Shown: positions 17,440 to 26,514 of the stretch, piece after piece | Layout of the letters: every line of letters starts with the position of its first letter | How positions within the stretch are numbered: the stretch's first letter is position 1 | DNA from: Streptomyces showdoensis | Lineage (GTDB): Bacteria > Actinomycetota > Actinomycetes > Streptomycetales > Streptomycetaceae | Direction of reading: 5' to 3' | NCBI RefSeq assembly: GCF_039535475.1 | Contig: NZ_BAAAXG010000016.1 | Coordinates: forward strand, 1-64,000 | Length of the DNA stretch: 64,000 nucleotides | Translations under genes and position numbers: made by a program | The notes under the pieces: generated by a model | What the model saw: only the letters and a program-made list of their open reading frames with translations | The model's database searches: none | Told to the model about the DNA's origin: nothing

Positions 17440-20400
17440 TCATCGGCGGGCGAACTCGGCGAGGACCGGGGACACGACGTCTTCGAAGACCTCGCCCGCC
17501 TTCTTCGCGACGGACTTCACGGCCGGGACGACGACGCCGCCGCCTCCGCGGGTGATGAGGTTGAGCGCGAACCCTCCGGCGGAATTCATGAACTCGCTGC
17601 TGGTGAATCCGTACTCGATGCCTGTGGCGACGACGCTGATGCCGCCGGCCACGAGCGAGATGCCCGCGAGGACGGCACCGATGGTGACGGTGATCGGCGC
17701 GGCCGGGAGGAAGAGGGATGCGACACCGAAGCCGGCCGCGAGAAGGCCGGTGGCCGTGCCGACCTTTCCGGCGGTGTCAGCCCACCACTTCGCGTCCTCC
17801 CACCACTGCTCCTCCTCGGTCTGCGATCCGTTCGGATTGACCTGGTCGTTCTGTGGAGCGTCGGATGGGTTGGTCTTGGTGTCCCGGTCCTTCTTCGCCT
17901 GTTCGGCAGCCTTGGCGGCCGCTTCCGCCACCTCGCGGGCGCGCACGTTGAGCTCGATCTGCCGGGCCTGACTCGCCGCGTTGGCTGCCGCGTTGGCGTT
18001 CTGGCCCGCCGTCACGGACGCATTGTGTGCGCTGGTCGCCGAGCCCCGGGCCTGGGCGGACGACGCCACGGCGCTGCGCGCGGCATCGATGGCGCGGTTG
18101 GCGGAGTAGTTCGCCGCGCGGGAAGCGCCCTGTGCGGTGGTGGCCGCGGTCTTGGCCTTGGCGGCGGACGCCTGGGCATCAGCCGCCGACTTGTCCGCGG
18201 CGTCGGCGTTGGCCTTGGCCTGCCCGGCGTAGGTGGAGGCCTCCTGGTTCGCGGTGACGGCCTTGGCCGCCCATTCCTGGGCCTCCTGACCTGCCTTGCG
18301 GGCGACCGCTGCGACCTCGGAGGCGAGGGCCGCGTCCCGCTGGGCCTCCAGCGCGACCTTGTAAGCGGCGGAAATCGCGCCCTTCATCGCCGATTGGTGG
18401 CTCAGGGAGTCGTGGTCGAGCTGGGCGGCCTTGTGCTGGAGGCTGTCGACCAGGACTCGCTTCATCCAGCCGGGCCCCTCCAGCGCGACCTCGGAGTACG
18501 AGCGGGTGTAGGGGCCGCCGGTGGTCAGCAGATTGGTGGCGGTGACGGAATCGTCCTCCCGCACCGCGGTCTCCAGCTCGGTGTCGAAGAACTTCTGAAG
18601 CGATTGCGGAGTGTTGGAGTTGAGGGCGTCGTTGCCCGCACGCGCGACGGCCTTTCCCGGATTCGCGTTCAGGATGCGGAAGATGTTGATGCGGTTCTCG
18701 GTCGCGCGGGCCCTCAGCACGCCTGACGTGTTGAAGTCGCCGACCGCCTGCGCGCTGCCGTTGGCCAGAGCCGCGGCGGCCGCGGCGGCGACCGTGGGGT
18801 CGGAGACCTGGGCGATGTACAGGGCGGTCTCGCGGTCGTCCTGCGCTTCGGCGAGCGAGCGGTCGAGGTCGATCCAGGAGTAGACGTCCCAGTCGCTGCC
18901 CGAGAGCGCGAACTGCGCCGCCTCGCGGGTCCAGGTGCCCTTCGCGTCGAGCAAGGCGATGGCGGCCTTGCGGCCGAGCGTGGCGGCGAGGTTCATATCG
19001 CCGCCGTTCAAAGCCTGCTCCGCCTGGGCGATCACGTCCCTGGTGGCCGCGTCCACCTGCTGCTGCTGGGCTCGCCTGCCGGCGGCGGCAGCCCGGTCGG
19101 CGGCGTCCGCCGCGGCCAGCACGGCCGCTTCCTGCACGGCCTGCTTCTTGTCCGCCTCCAGGTTGGCGAACTCGGCTTCGCGGGCCTTCTGCTCCACCTT
19201 CTCGGCGTCCATGACGGCCTTGGTGGCCGCATCGGCCGCCTTGACCGCCTCAGCGGCAAAGGCGGTGGACTTGTTGGCGAAGTCGATGGCCTGACCTGCG
19301 TACTTGACCGCCTCCTCGGCGGCGGCGGCCGCCTTCTCCGCGTGGTCGGCCGCCGCATTCGCCGCGTCACGGGAGGCGCGCGCCGACGTGGCCGCGGTGG
19401 TGGCCAGGGTCTGGGCCGCGACCGCGGCGTCGGTCGCCTGCTGAGCGGCGGTGCCGGCCAGCTGAGCCTGGTGCTTGGCCTCCGCGGCCTGCCCCTGAGC
19501 CGCGCCGGCCGCCGCTGCGGCCTGGGCGGAGGCGGTGGCGGCAGCGGCCGCGTTGCGAGCGGCCGAGGCGGCCGACGCACCCGCGCTGGCCGACTGCTGT
19601 GAGGCGATGGCGGCCTGGTCCGCCGCCGCGGCTGAGTTGCGCGCCTGGGCGGCCGCGTTGCGGGCCGCAACCGCGGCGTTCTTGGCTTCGCCACTCTTGG
19701 AGGCGTCCTTAGAGGCGGCGATGGCCGCGTTGTAGGCGCGGGAGGCAGCCGCTCCGGCAGTGGCCGCCGCCTGGGACGCGGCCGTGGCCGCCGAGGAGGC
19801 ACGGCGCGAGGCCTCGACCGCCGCGTTCGAGGAGCGGATCGCCGTCTTGGCGGCCGAGGCCGCGCCCTGAGCGGCCGTGGCCGCCTTCGTCGCCGCGGCG
19901 GCCGACTTGGTCACGTTGTCCTTCGCCAGCGCCGCCTCGGCGGCGGCCGTATCCGCCGCCGCCTTGGCCTTGGCCGCGGCCGTGACGGCCCGTTCCGACG
20001 CCTCGACGGCGAGATCGGTCTTGGCCTGGGCGCGCTGCGCCTCGCGCATCACGACGGCTACGAGTTGCTCGATCGAGGCCGCCTCTTGGTCCCGGGCACG
20101 CGCGATGTGCTGGCCCGTGTCGAGGTACCACTGAATGTCGTCGGCGCTGCCACTGAGGGCACGGTTCGCGTACTTAGTGACCTCCGGCCCCGCATTGACG
20201 AGGCTCGCCGTGACCTCTATGCGCATGTCCTCGAGTCGTGCGGTGTACTGGCCGGTCGCCAGAAACGTCTCCAGCGCGCTCTGGGTGCCAGCGTCGATGG
20301 CGGCCGAGCCATCGCGTCTGACGGCCTTTCCACCGTTGTTGACCACCGCGAGAGTCGCGACACGGAGGTCTTCGGTGATGGCCGATCGATAGCCTGCCTG

Positions 20401-20793
20401 CACGAAGGCCGCGATGGTCGCGTCGCCTCCGTCGAGAGCAGCAGAGGCATCACGGCGGATGGCCTTCCCGCCACGGGCGAGGTACGAGAACACCGCGACG
20501 CGGTTGTCCTCCGCCGTCGTCTTGGGAAGCGCCTCGGTGAGGAAGACGGAGATGTCGCTGTCAGTGCCGCTCAGTGCCTGGCCTGCGGCGGCCCGGGTTG
20601 CCTTGCCGCCGAGCATGTAGGCGCGCACCGCTCGGGCCCGCGGAGTGTCGGGAAGGTCGAGCAGGCCGCCGGTTCCGCCGGAAGTGGCGGCCGCGCGAGC
20701 CGGTGGACTGAGGAAGGCTGGAGTGGAAGCGGCGGCCGCGGTGGCTGTCACGACGGTGACGAAACGCCGACGACTCCAGAAGGTTGTCTGCAC
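17440..20793 (-). CDS. Secreted ALF-repeat coiled-coil protein (polymorphic-toxin-like scaffold)
   Basis: This 1117-residue protein has a Tat-like signal (SRRRFVTVVTATAAAAS, cleavage near ARA at about 35). ALF repeats span about 50-250: modules such as AEDNRVAVFSYLARGGKAIRRDA and ITEDLRVATLAVVNNGGKAVRRDG shortened by one unit each. A very long Ala-rich helical region of coiled-coil type (about 250-560 and again 880-990) flanks further ALF-like modules. The C-terminus (about 1015-1117) has three hydrophobic segments and ends in VLAEFARR. In the family such repeats usually precede a toxin domain; none is recognisable here. The start is GTG at 20793 after GAAGGTG. Its neighbours are a small secreted protein upstream and the pseudo-trypsin downstream. 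Confidence 0.82.
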   Translation of the reverse strand: MQTTFWSRRRFVTVVTATAAAASTPAFLSPPARAAATSGGTGGLLDLPDTPRARAVRAYMLGGKATRAAAGQALSGTDSDISVFLTEALPKTTAEDNRVAVFSYLARGGKAIRRDASAALDGGDATIAAFVQAGYRSAITEDLRVATLAVVNNGGKAVRRDGSAAIDAGTQSALETFLATGQYTARLEDMRIEVTASLVNAGPEVTKYANRALSGSADDIQWYLDTGQHIARARDQEAASIEQLVAVVMREAQRAQAKTDLAVEASERAVTAAAKAKAAADTAAAEAALAKDNVTKSAAAATKAATAAQGAASAAKTAIRSSNAAVEASRRASSAATAASQAAATAGAAASRAYNAAIAASKDASKSGEAKNAAVAARNAAAQARNSAAAADQAAIASQQSASAGASAASAARNAAAAATASAQAAAAAGAAQGQAAEAKHQAQLAGTAAQQATDAAVAAQTLATTAATSARASRDAANAAADHAEKAAAAAEEAVKYAGQAIDFANKSTAFAAEAVKAADAATKAVMDAEKVEQKAREAEFANLEADKKQAVQEAAVLAAADAADRAAAAGRRAQQQQVDAATRDVIAQAEQALNGGDMNLAATLGRKAAIALLDAKGTWTREAAQFALSGSDWDVYSWIDLDRSLAEAQDDRETALYIAQVSDPTVAAAAAAALANGSAQAVGDFNTSGVLRARATENRINIFRILNANPGKAVARAGNDALNSNTPQSLQKFFDTELETAVREDDSVTATNLLTTGGPYTRSYSEVALEGPGWMKRVLVDSLQHKAAQLDHDSLSHQSAMKGAISAAYKVALEAQRDAALASEVAAVARKAGQEAQEWAAKAVTANQEASTYAGQAKANADAADKSAADAQASAAKAKTAATTAQGASRAANYSANRAIDAARSAVASSAQARGSATSAHNASVTAGQNANAAANAASQARQIELNVRAREVAEAAAKAAEQAKKDRDTKTNPSDAPQNDQVNPNGSQTEEEQWWEDAKWWADTAGKVGTATGLLAAGFGVASLFLPAAPITVTIGAVLAGISLVAGGISVVATGIEYGFTSSEFMNSAGGFALNLITRGGGGVVVPAVKSVAKKAGEVFEDVVSPVLAEFARR

Positions 20794-21005
20794 GAAAGCA
20801 CCTTCGTTCGGTCGAATGGTCCAGATGCCGGAGGGTCAGGGCACGCGAAGAGGACGCCCCCGAGGCGAGGGCTTCAAGACCGTCGGTTGCCCGTCGAGGG
20901 CGAACCGGGCCACGGGAACCGCCCGCCGAGGCACACCGTGCCGGCCGAGCCGACGAGGTGATGCCGAGCGGGCCGTCCGGCCCGAGCACCCAGCGGATCG
21001 TGGGG

Positions 21006-21500
21006 CTACTTCTGCGTCCGGATCTCGACGAGCATGTACTCGCGTGCCTCCGGGTCCGTCGTCTCGCCCACGGCCGTCCACTGGTTCGGCGTGACGGCGA
21101 ACGACTTCTTCTCGGTGCCCACAGTCATGTCGACCGTGGCGTCGTAGGCGTTGCCCTTGACCCCGTAGACGGAAGGGATCTCCATGGTCAGGAAGCCGGA
21201 GTCGCCGGTCACCTTGAAGCAGACCGGCACCGCGTCCTCGGGGCGCCGCATGATCTGGAGAAGTCCCGGCTCGCTCCCGCAGTCGGCGAGGGTGATGTGC
21301 CCGTCCCCGCGCTTCAGCACAATCCCCTTGTCCCGCAGAATTGCGTCCGCATTCGGGTAGCGGAAGTCCTCCACCGCGAACCCCGGAATCTCCTCCGCGA
21401 CAGAAGCGTTCGACGCCCCCGCGGCCGGATTCGAGAGGGCGGCTACGAGGGCCGCCGCTCCCATCGCCGCAACCCCACCCAGCGTGGCAATTCTTCTCAT
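21006..21500 (-). CDS. Small secreted protein of unknown function
   Basis: This 164-residue protein has a signal peptide (MRRIATLGGVAAMGAAALVAAL, shortened here to MRRIATLGGVAAMG, with cleavage near PAAGA at about 29). The mature part of ~135 residues is beta-strand-like with two Cys (LADCGSE and VPVCFKV) that could form a disulfide, and a C-terminal REYMLVEIRT strand. I do not recognise the family. ATG 21500 is 14 nt from the GAAGGAC ribosome site; the in-frame TTG at 21509 is better spaced and may be the true start. It lies 212 bp upstream of the ALF-repeat gene on the same strand. It could be a partner of the exported block. Confidence 0.7.
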   Translation of the reverse strand: MRRIATLGGVAAMGAAALVAALSNPAAGASNASVAEEIPGFAVEDFRYPNADAILRDKGIVLKRGDGHITLADCGSEPGLLQIMRRPEDAVPVCFKVTGDSGFLTMEIPSVYGVKGNAYDATVDMTVGTEKKSFAVTPNQWTAVGETTDPEAREYMLVEIRTQK

Positions 21501-21531
21501 AAGGCGCAATTGATGTCCTTCACACTTCCCA

Positions 21532-21554
21532 GGAATTCCCTCACCGGGAATTCC
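21532..21554. promoter_or_regulatory. 9-bp inverted repeat (GGAATTCCC) with AT-rich promoter-like tract
   Basis: The arms GGAATTCCC (21532-21540) and GGGAATTCC (21546-21554) flank a 5-nt loop. Each arm contains the self-complementary GGAATTCC, so a protein could see two adjacent palindromes. It sits in the leader of the small secreted protein gene. An unusually AT-rich tract with TTGACA (21564-21569) and TAGATT (21572-21577) follows, so the promoter of that gene is probably here. Confidence 0.5.
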
Positions 21555-21969
21555 GCGACCCGGTTGACATTTAGATTCGATACGAACCGACACGGCAGGC
21601 ACCGGCGGGCGAGTTCCACCGCCGCCGTCCTCCAGGCACGGGCGACGGCGGCGGAAGCAGGGCCGGCAGACCACCCGCCCCAGCGGCGCATCGTGCGACA
21701 CACCACGGCGGATCGGCACCGCAGCCCCCGTGCACAAGGACAGACATGACGCTAGACCGAACCTGTCGGCCGCCGGAGGGACCCCGCGCGCCACGAAGGG
21801 GGCCTGACGCGCCACGAAAAAACCGTGCCGTCCCGGCGAGCAGGGCATCCTGGGCGTCCCGGACGCCCCACAGCACGACGCCTGCGGCCTTCACCCGCGT
21901 CAACACCGCGGCCGCCCGACGGCTCGGCATCACTCCCGCCGAGTACGCAGACCTGCTCGGTACGGCCCC

Positions 21970-22620
21970 TTGACAGGCGACCTTTACCGCACTCCGGCAT
22001 CCACCAACATCCGCCTCTGGGAACTCATGACCCTGCGCTCCTCATGGCCAATCCCTCATCGAGCCGTACGGCACCCGCGCCATCACCTTCGGCGGCCCGT
22101 TCAACTCTCCGACGTTCGAGGCCGCCGACCTCACCGCACCGCAGCCCCACCCCCGGCCTTGTCCGCCCTGCTGCGCAGACACGCCGACCGGACGCCGGCC
22201 GAGGCCGTCCCGCTCCACACCTGGCTCGACACGTTCCGCACCGTCCTCCGAGCGACACCGGACGCGGAGGTTCCCACCCTGCGCGCCACCGCCCAACGCC
22301 TGCCCCTCAGCACCCGAACGCTCCAGCGCCGCCTGGGAGAACACCGCACGACCTGGCCGGACGAACTCCAGACCGTCCGCAGCGAACGAGCCCTCCGCCT
22401 GCTCACCTCCACCGACATGACCCTCGGCTCCGTCGCCAGACACGCCGGCTACGCAGGCCCCGGCGGCCTACATCGAGCCGTCCGGCGCTGGACCGGGCAG
22501 CCCGTCGCAGCGTTCCGCGCCCACAGCGATGACGACCACCCCACCGAAGCGTCCACCGTCCGGCTCGGCTCCTGGACGAGGGGACGACACACCGCTGAGG
22601 CGGCCCCAAGGACCTCTTAG
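21970..22620 (+). pseudogene. Decayed AraC-family regulator
   Basis: The C-terminal half is intact: LRATAQRLPLSTRTLQRRL begins the first HTH and SVARHAGYAGPGGLHRAVRRW the second, an AraC HTH_18 domain. The N-terminal arabinose-binding-type sensor is broken. A piece RTPASTNIRLWELM in one frame is followed by YGTRAITFGGPFNSPTFEAADL in another (about 22060-22125), then the original frame resumes at ALSALLRRHADRTPAE. The sensor is also much too short, so sequence has been deleted. A possible earlier piece (RRLGITPAEYADLLG, 21915-21960) ends in a stop. A DNA-binding fragment might still be translated. Nothing nearby suggests a target. Confidence 0.6.
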
Positions 22621-22828
22621 GGGCGCATGCGCGCGCGGCCGATAAGCAGAGCTCCATGGTTGTGAATTGGCGGGCAGCCGACAACTTGCCGGGGGAGGCA
22701 ACCGGGAAGCACAAAGAATCCCCGAGGGCATCCGACGAGGACGCGGAACCGACCGGGCCGCCCCGTACGTTGAGCGGGGCGGGGCCACGCCGTGCGCACC
22801 CGACGAGCACCGAAGGGGCGGGGGACGC

Positions 22829-23206
22829 GTGCCGCAGCAGAGCCGCTCCGCGCGCCTGGCCGCGTCCGCGCTGGCCCTCGTCGTCACCGTCCTCGCGCTG
22901 TTCGCCCCGGGGGCCGGGGCGCGAGGCGTGCCCCTGCCCGCCGACAGGCCGCTCGCGCACCACGCGGTGGCCGGGTACCCCGGACAGGGGGCAGGACGGG
23001 ACGACGTCCCGGCGCAGCAGGTCGCGGTCACGCACCGGCCCGACGTCCACATCCCGGGCCCGCAGCCCGCCGGCCCCGCGCGTACGGCCGTCGACACGGC
23101 TCCGCGCCGCGCCTTGGGCGGGCCCGACACGGGTCCCGGCACCGTACTCGCGCCACCGCACAGGCCGGCCGAGTCCGCCGCTCCGCGCGGCCCTCCCCAC
23201 CGATGA
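22829..23206 (+). CDS. Small membrane-anchored or secreted protein upstream of SecDF
   Basis: This 125-residue protein has an N-terminal hydrophobic segment (LAASALALVVTVLALF, about residues 10-25) that could be a signal peptide ending at GAGA or an anchor. The rest is a Pro/Arg/His-rich low-complexity region without recognisable domain. GTG 22829 follows a G-rich stretch (AAGGGGCGGGGGA) that can serve as ribosome site. It lies 99 bp before the secDF gene on the same strand, so they may share a transcript. I do not recognise the family. Moderate confidence that it is translated. Confidence 0.5.
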   Translation: MPQQSRSARLAASALALVVTVLALFAPGAGARGVPLPADRPLAHHAVAGYPGQGAGRDDVPAQQVAVTHRPDVHIPGPQPAGPARTAVDTAPRRALGGPDTGPGTVLAPPHRPAESAAPRGPPHR

Positions 23207-23305
23207 GCACGCAGACCGTCCTCGACGCCTGACCGTCCTGCCCCGGCGCACACCGCGCGGGGCCGGTCACGCGTCCCTCCGTCCTGCCCTCATCGTGGAG
23301 TACGC

Positions 23306-25639
23306 ATGTCTCGCGCACCCTTGTGGAGGGGGATCGTCGCCCTGGCGGCGGTCGCCCTGTCCCTCTTCATCGCCCTCACCCAATCCGCCCGCCTCGGCCT
23401 CGATCTGCGAGGGGGCACCCAGCTCGTCCTGGAGACCCGGGACTCACCCACCGTCAAAGCCGACGCCGCCTCCACCGACCGTGCTCTGGAAGTCCTCAGG
23501 CAGCGCGTCGACGCCCTCGGCGTGTCCGAACCCGGCATCGCACGCTCCGGCGAGAAGCGGATCATCGTCGAACTGCCCGAAGTGCAGGACCCCCGCAAGG
23601 CCGCCGACGTCATCGGCCGTACCGCACAGCTCACGGTCCACCCGGTGACCGGGGCGACGGCCGAGCGGGGCTCCGCGAAGCCCTCGGCCGACGGATCGCG
23701 CACCCTGCCCGACCCGGACCGGCCGGGCACCTACCTGAAGCTGGGTCCCACCGCCCTCACCGGCGAAGGGGTCAAGGATGCCGAGGCGGTGCTGGACCAG
23801 CAGTTCCTCAACGGCTGGATGGTCTCCCTCGACTTCCGCAAGGGCGCGGGCGACACCTGGGCGAAGATCACCTCGGACGCGGCCTGCGCGCCTCAGGGTG
23901 CCCCGGAACGCCGTGTCGCCATCACCCTCGACAACAAGATCATCTCGGCGCCCGGCGTCAACGCGGACGTGGCGTGCGGGGTTGGCATCACCGGCGGCTC
24001 CACGCAGATCAGCGGCCAGTTCGACCAGTCCGAGGCACGCGACCTGGCGGCGCTCGTGAAGGGCGGCGCGCTGCCGGTGCCCCTCGACGTCGTGGAGCAG
24101 CGCACGGTCGGCCCGACGCTCGGCGCCGACGCGATCGAGGCCAGCATCAAGGCCGCGCTCATCGGCATCGCCCTGACCGCGCTGTTCATCACCGTCGTCT
24201 ACCGGCTCCTCGGTGCGCTCGCGGCCCTGGCCCTCGCGCTGTACGGCCTCGTCTCGTACGCCGCGCTGGTGGCGCTCGGCGCGACGCTCACGCTGCCGGG
24301 GCTCGCCGGGTTCGTCCTGGCGATCGGCATGGCGGTGGACGCGAACGTCCTGGTCTTCGAACGGGCCAGGGAGGAGTACCTGGGCGTCCGTTCCCAGGAC
24401 CTGGCGAAGCCGGTGCGGACGGGCTTCGCCAGGGCATGGAGCGCGGTGATCGACTCGAACGTGACGACGCTGCTCGCCGCCGGACTGCTGTTCTTCTTCG
24501 CCACGGGCCCGGTCAAGGGCTTCGGGGTCACCGTGTCGATCGGCGTCCTGGCATCCATGCTCACGGCGCTCGTGATCACCCGCGCGCTCGCGGACTTCGC
24601 CGTCGCCCGCAGCTTCGTACGCCAGCGCCCCGGTCTGACGGGCATCGCCTCGACGGGCCGGGTCCGCACGTGGCTGGCCCGCCGCAAGCCGGACCTGGTC
24701 CGCCACCGTCGCCGCCGGCTCGGCGCGAGCACACTCCTGGTGGCGGTGGCCGTCGCCGGAATCCTCGTCCGTGGCCTGGACTTCGGCGTGGAGTTCACCG
24801 GCGGCCGCCTCGTCGAGTACAGCACCAGCAGGTCCGTCGACGCGGACACGGCCCGGAACGCCGTCTCCGACGCGGGGTTCCCGCGCGCGGTGGTGCAGGA
24901 GTCCGGCGACGGCGACATCACCGTACGCACGGAGAGGCTCACCGACGACGAACAGCGGCGCGTCACGGCGGCCTTGGAGAAGCCCGGCGGAACCGTCACC
25001 GTGGAACGTGACGAGCGGATCGGTCCGAGCCTCGGCAACGAACTGCGCCAGAAGGCGCTCCTGGCCCTGGGCATCGCGGTGGCCGCCCAACTGGTGTACC
25101 TCAGCGTGCGGTTCCGCTGGACGCTCGCGGCGGCGGCGGTCTCCGCGATGGTCCACGACGTCCTCCTCGTGGTGGGCCTGTTCGCCTGGCTGGGCAGGCC
25201 GGTGGACAGCGTCTTCCTGGCGGCGCTGCTCACGGTCATCGGCTACTCCGTGAACGACACGGTGGTCGTCTTCGACCGCGTCCGCGAGGCACGCCGCCGG
25301 GACCCGCGAGGCAACCTGGAGAGGACGGCCAACCAGGCGGTGGTCCAGACGCTCCCGCGCACGGTCAACACGGGCATGGGAGCCCTGTTCATCCTGACCG
25401 CACTGGCGATCCTGGGCGGCGACTCGCTGGCGGACTTCTCCGTGGCGCTGATCGCGGGCGTCCTGGTCGGCACCGCCTCGACCGTCTTCACCGCGGTCCC
25501 GATCGCGATCGCCCTGGAGCGCCGCAACCCGACGGCCCCTCCGGCACGGGGTCGCCGGGCCGAGGAGGAGGTCTCCGGCAGGTACGGCTCGTCGGAGGCG
25601 CGGAGGAAGAAGGAGAGGGGGACGGGGGCGGTCGTCTGA
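23306..25639 (+). CDS. secDF: Protein translocase subunit SecDF (fused SecD-SecF)
   Basis: This 777-residue inner-membrane RND-type protein uses the proton gradient to help pull exported proteins through SecYEG. The SecD half has the N-terminal helix, DLRGGTQLVLE (D1 motif), a reduced periplasmic part, then a six-helix bundle with GMAVDANVLVFERAREE. The SecF half begins near 475 with a helix and FGVEFTGGRLVEYS (D1-like of SecF), and ends with a second bundle carrying GYSVNDTVVVFDRVRE. Streptomyces usually has separate secD and secF genes near yajC; neither yajC nor ruv genes are here, so this looks like an accessory copy. ATG 23306 follows GTGGAG. The C-terminal tail is basic. Confidence 0.92.
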   Translation: MSRAPLWRGIVALAAVALSLFIALTQSARLGLDLRGGTQLVLETRDSPTVKADAASTDRALEVLRQRVDALGVSEPGIARSGEKRIIVELPEVQDPRKAADVIGRTAQLTVHPVTGATAERGSAKPSADGSRTLPDPDRPGTYLKLGPTALTGEGVKDAEAVLDQQFLNGWMVSLDFRKGAGDTWAKITSDAACAPQGAPERRVAITLDNKIISAPGVNADVACGVGITGGSTQISGQFDQSEARDLAALVKGGALPVPLDVVEQRTVGPTLGADAIEASIKAALIGIALTALFITVVYRLLGALAALALALYGLVSYAALVALGATLTLPGLAGFVLAIGMAVDANVLVFERAREEYLGVRSQDLAKPVRTGFARAWSAVIDSNVTTLLAAGLLFFFATGPVKGFGVTVSIGVLASMLTALVITRALADFAVARSFVRQRPGLTGIASTGRVRTWLARRKPDLVRHRRRRLGASTLLVAVAVAGILVRGLDFGVEFTGGRLVEYSTSRSVDADTARNAVSDAGFPRAVVQESGDGDITVRTERLTDDEQRRVTAALEKPGGTVTVERDERIGPSLGNELRQKALLALGIAVAAQLVYLSVRFRWTLAAAAVSAMVHDVLLVVGLFAWLGRPVDSVFLAALLTVIGYSVNDTVVVFDRVREARRRDPRGNLERTANQAVVQTLPRTVNTGMGALFILTALAILGGDSLADFSVALIAGVLVGTASTVFTAVPIAIALERRNPTAPPARGRRAEEEVSGRYGSSEARRKKERGTGAVV

Positions 25640-25716
25640 CCCCAGGAGCGCGGTCCTCAGGCCGAGGGCAACCTCCGTCACATGCCGACCGGGATTCCGG
25701 TGGACGCGGCGGGGCC

Positions 25717-25752
25717 GTCGAGGGTACGTCCACATGTCGGCGTACCCTCGAC
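25717..25752. terminator. Hairpin terminator between secDF and the Nudix gene
   Basis: A perfect 12-bp stem (GTCGAGGGTACG/CGTACCCTCGAC) with a 12-nt loop lies 78 nt after the secDF stop and 73 nt past the stop of the convergent Nudix gene. It can serve both. There is no U-tract. Confidence 0.6.
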
Positions 25753-25824
25753 CGGTGCCGCCCTCCGCGACGGGTGGACGGCGCGACGTTCCCGGGGCGG
25801 CCCGGTGCGGGGACCGGACGATGC

Positions 25825-26292
25825 CTAGTGCTGGATCAGACCGCCCACCGGCACCGGGGCGACGTGGCCGGTTGCCGGAAGGGTCCGGGCCAGGGAGAGG
25901 CCGATGTCGACCAGCGATGACCGGCGCAAGCGGGCGACGTCGGGGACCCTGGTCCAGACAGACTCGGCGACCTCGCCGTTCGGCTCGGGCCGGAGTCGGC
26001 CGCCGGTGACGCGGACGCGGTAGAAGACACCGACGTTGTGGTGCTCGGTCCCCGCGCGGGCCTCGGCCGCGGGAATGACCCGCGAGTCCACACCGAGCAG
26101 ACGGTCCACCACCGCCGTGCAGCCCGTCTCCTCGGCGACCTCCCTGATCACCGCATCGAACGGGTCTTCGCCGTGCTCCACCCTGCCGCCCGGAAGAGTC
26201 CAGGTGCCCTCCCCCGTCTGCGGGACATGGCGGGCGAGCAACACACGCCCACCGTCGATGCACACGGCATACGCCGCCAACCGAAAACCCAT
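25825..26292 (-). CDS. Nudix hydrolase
   Basis: This 155-residue cytoplasmic protein has a full Nudix box at about 38-60 (GGRVEHGEDPFDAVIREV then AEETGC), matching Gx5Ex7REUXEEXGU. The preceding GEGTWTLPGG and RVLLARH strands are standard. The family hydrolyses nucleoside diphosphates linked to another group; the short form without extra domains leaves the substrate open (NTP sanitation or an ADP-ribose-type substrate). The ATG at 26292 follows GGGGAGG. It is convergent with secDF, with a shared hairpin between them, and 222 bp from the next leftward gene. There is no sign of an operon. Confidence 0.88.
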   Translation of the reverse strand: MGFRLAAYAVCIDGGRVLLARHVPQTGEGTWTLPGGRVEHGEDPFDAVIREVAEETGCTAVVDRLLGVDSRVIPAAEARAGTEHHNVGVFYRVRVTGGRLRPEPNGEVAESVWTRVPDVARLRRSSLVDIGLSLARTLPATGHVAPVPVGGLIQH

Positions 26293-26514
26293 CCTTGCGC
26301 CTCCCCGCCCGTACCTGCCCGACGTCCAAGGTCGACGTACCGGTCCCAGCGCTCGCACCGTATCCACAACAGGCCCGTGACGCTGCCACGCGGCCGCTTC
26401 GAGCCGTGGCCGTCAGCTCACCGGCGGCAGCGGCTGGAGGGACACACCGATGAGCGCGCCGGTGACACGACGGGCCGACAGCAGACGCGCGCGGATCGGG
26501 CGGGAACAAACGGC

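Noticed and set aside
23444..26509. Very long open frame (1021 codons) antisense to secDF
   Set aside because: It mirrors a certain gene, is Arg/Gly/Asp-rich without domains, and is explained by strong third-position GC on the sense strand.
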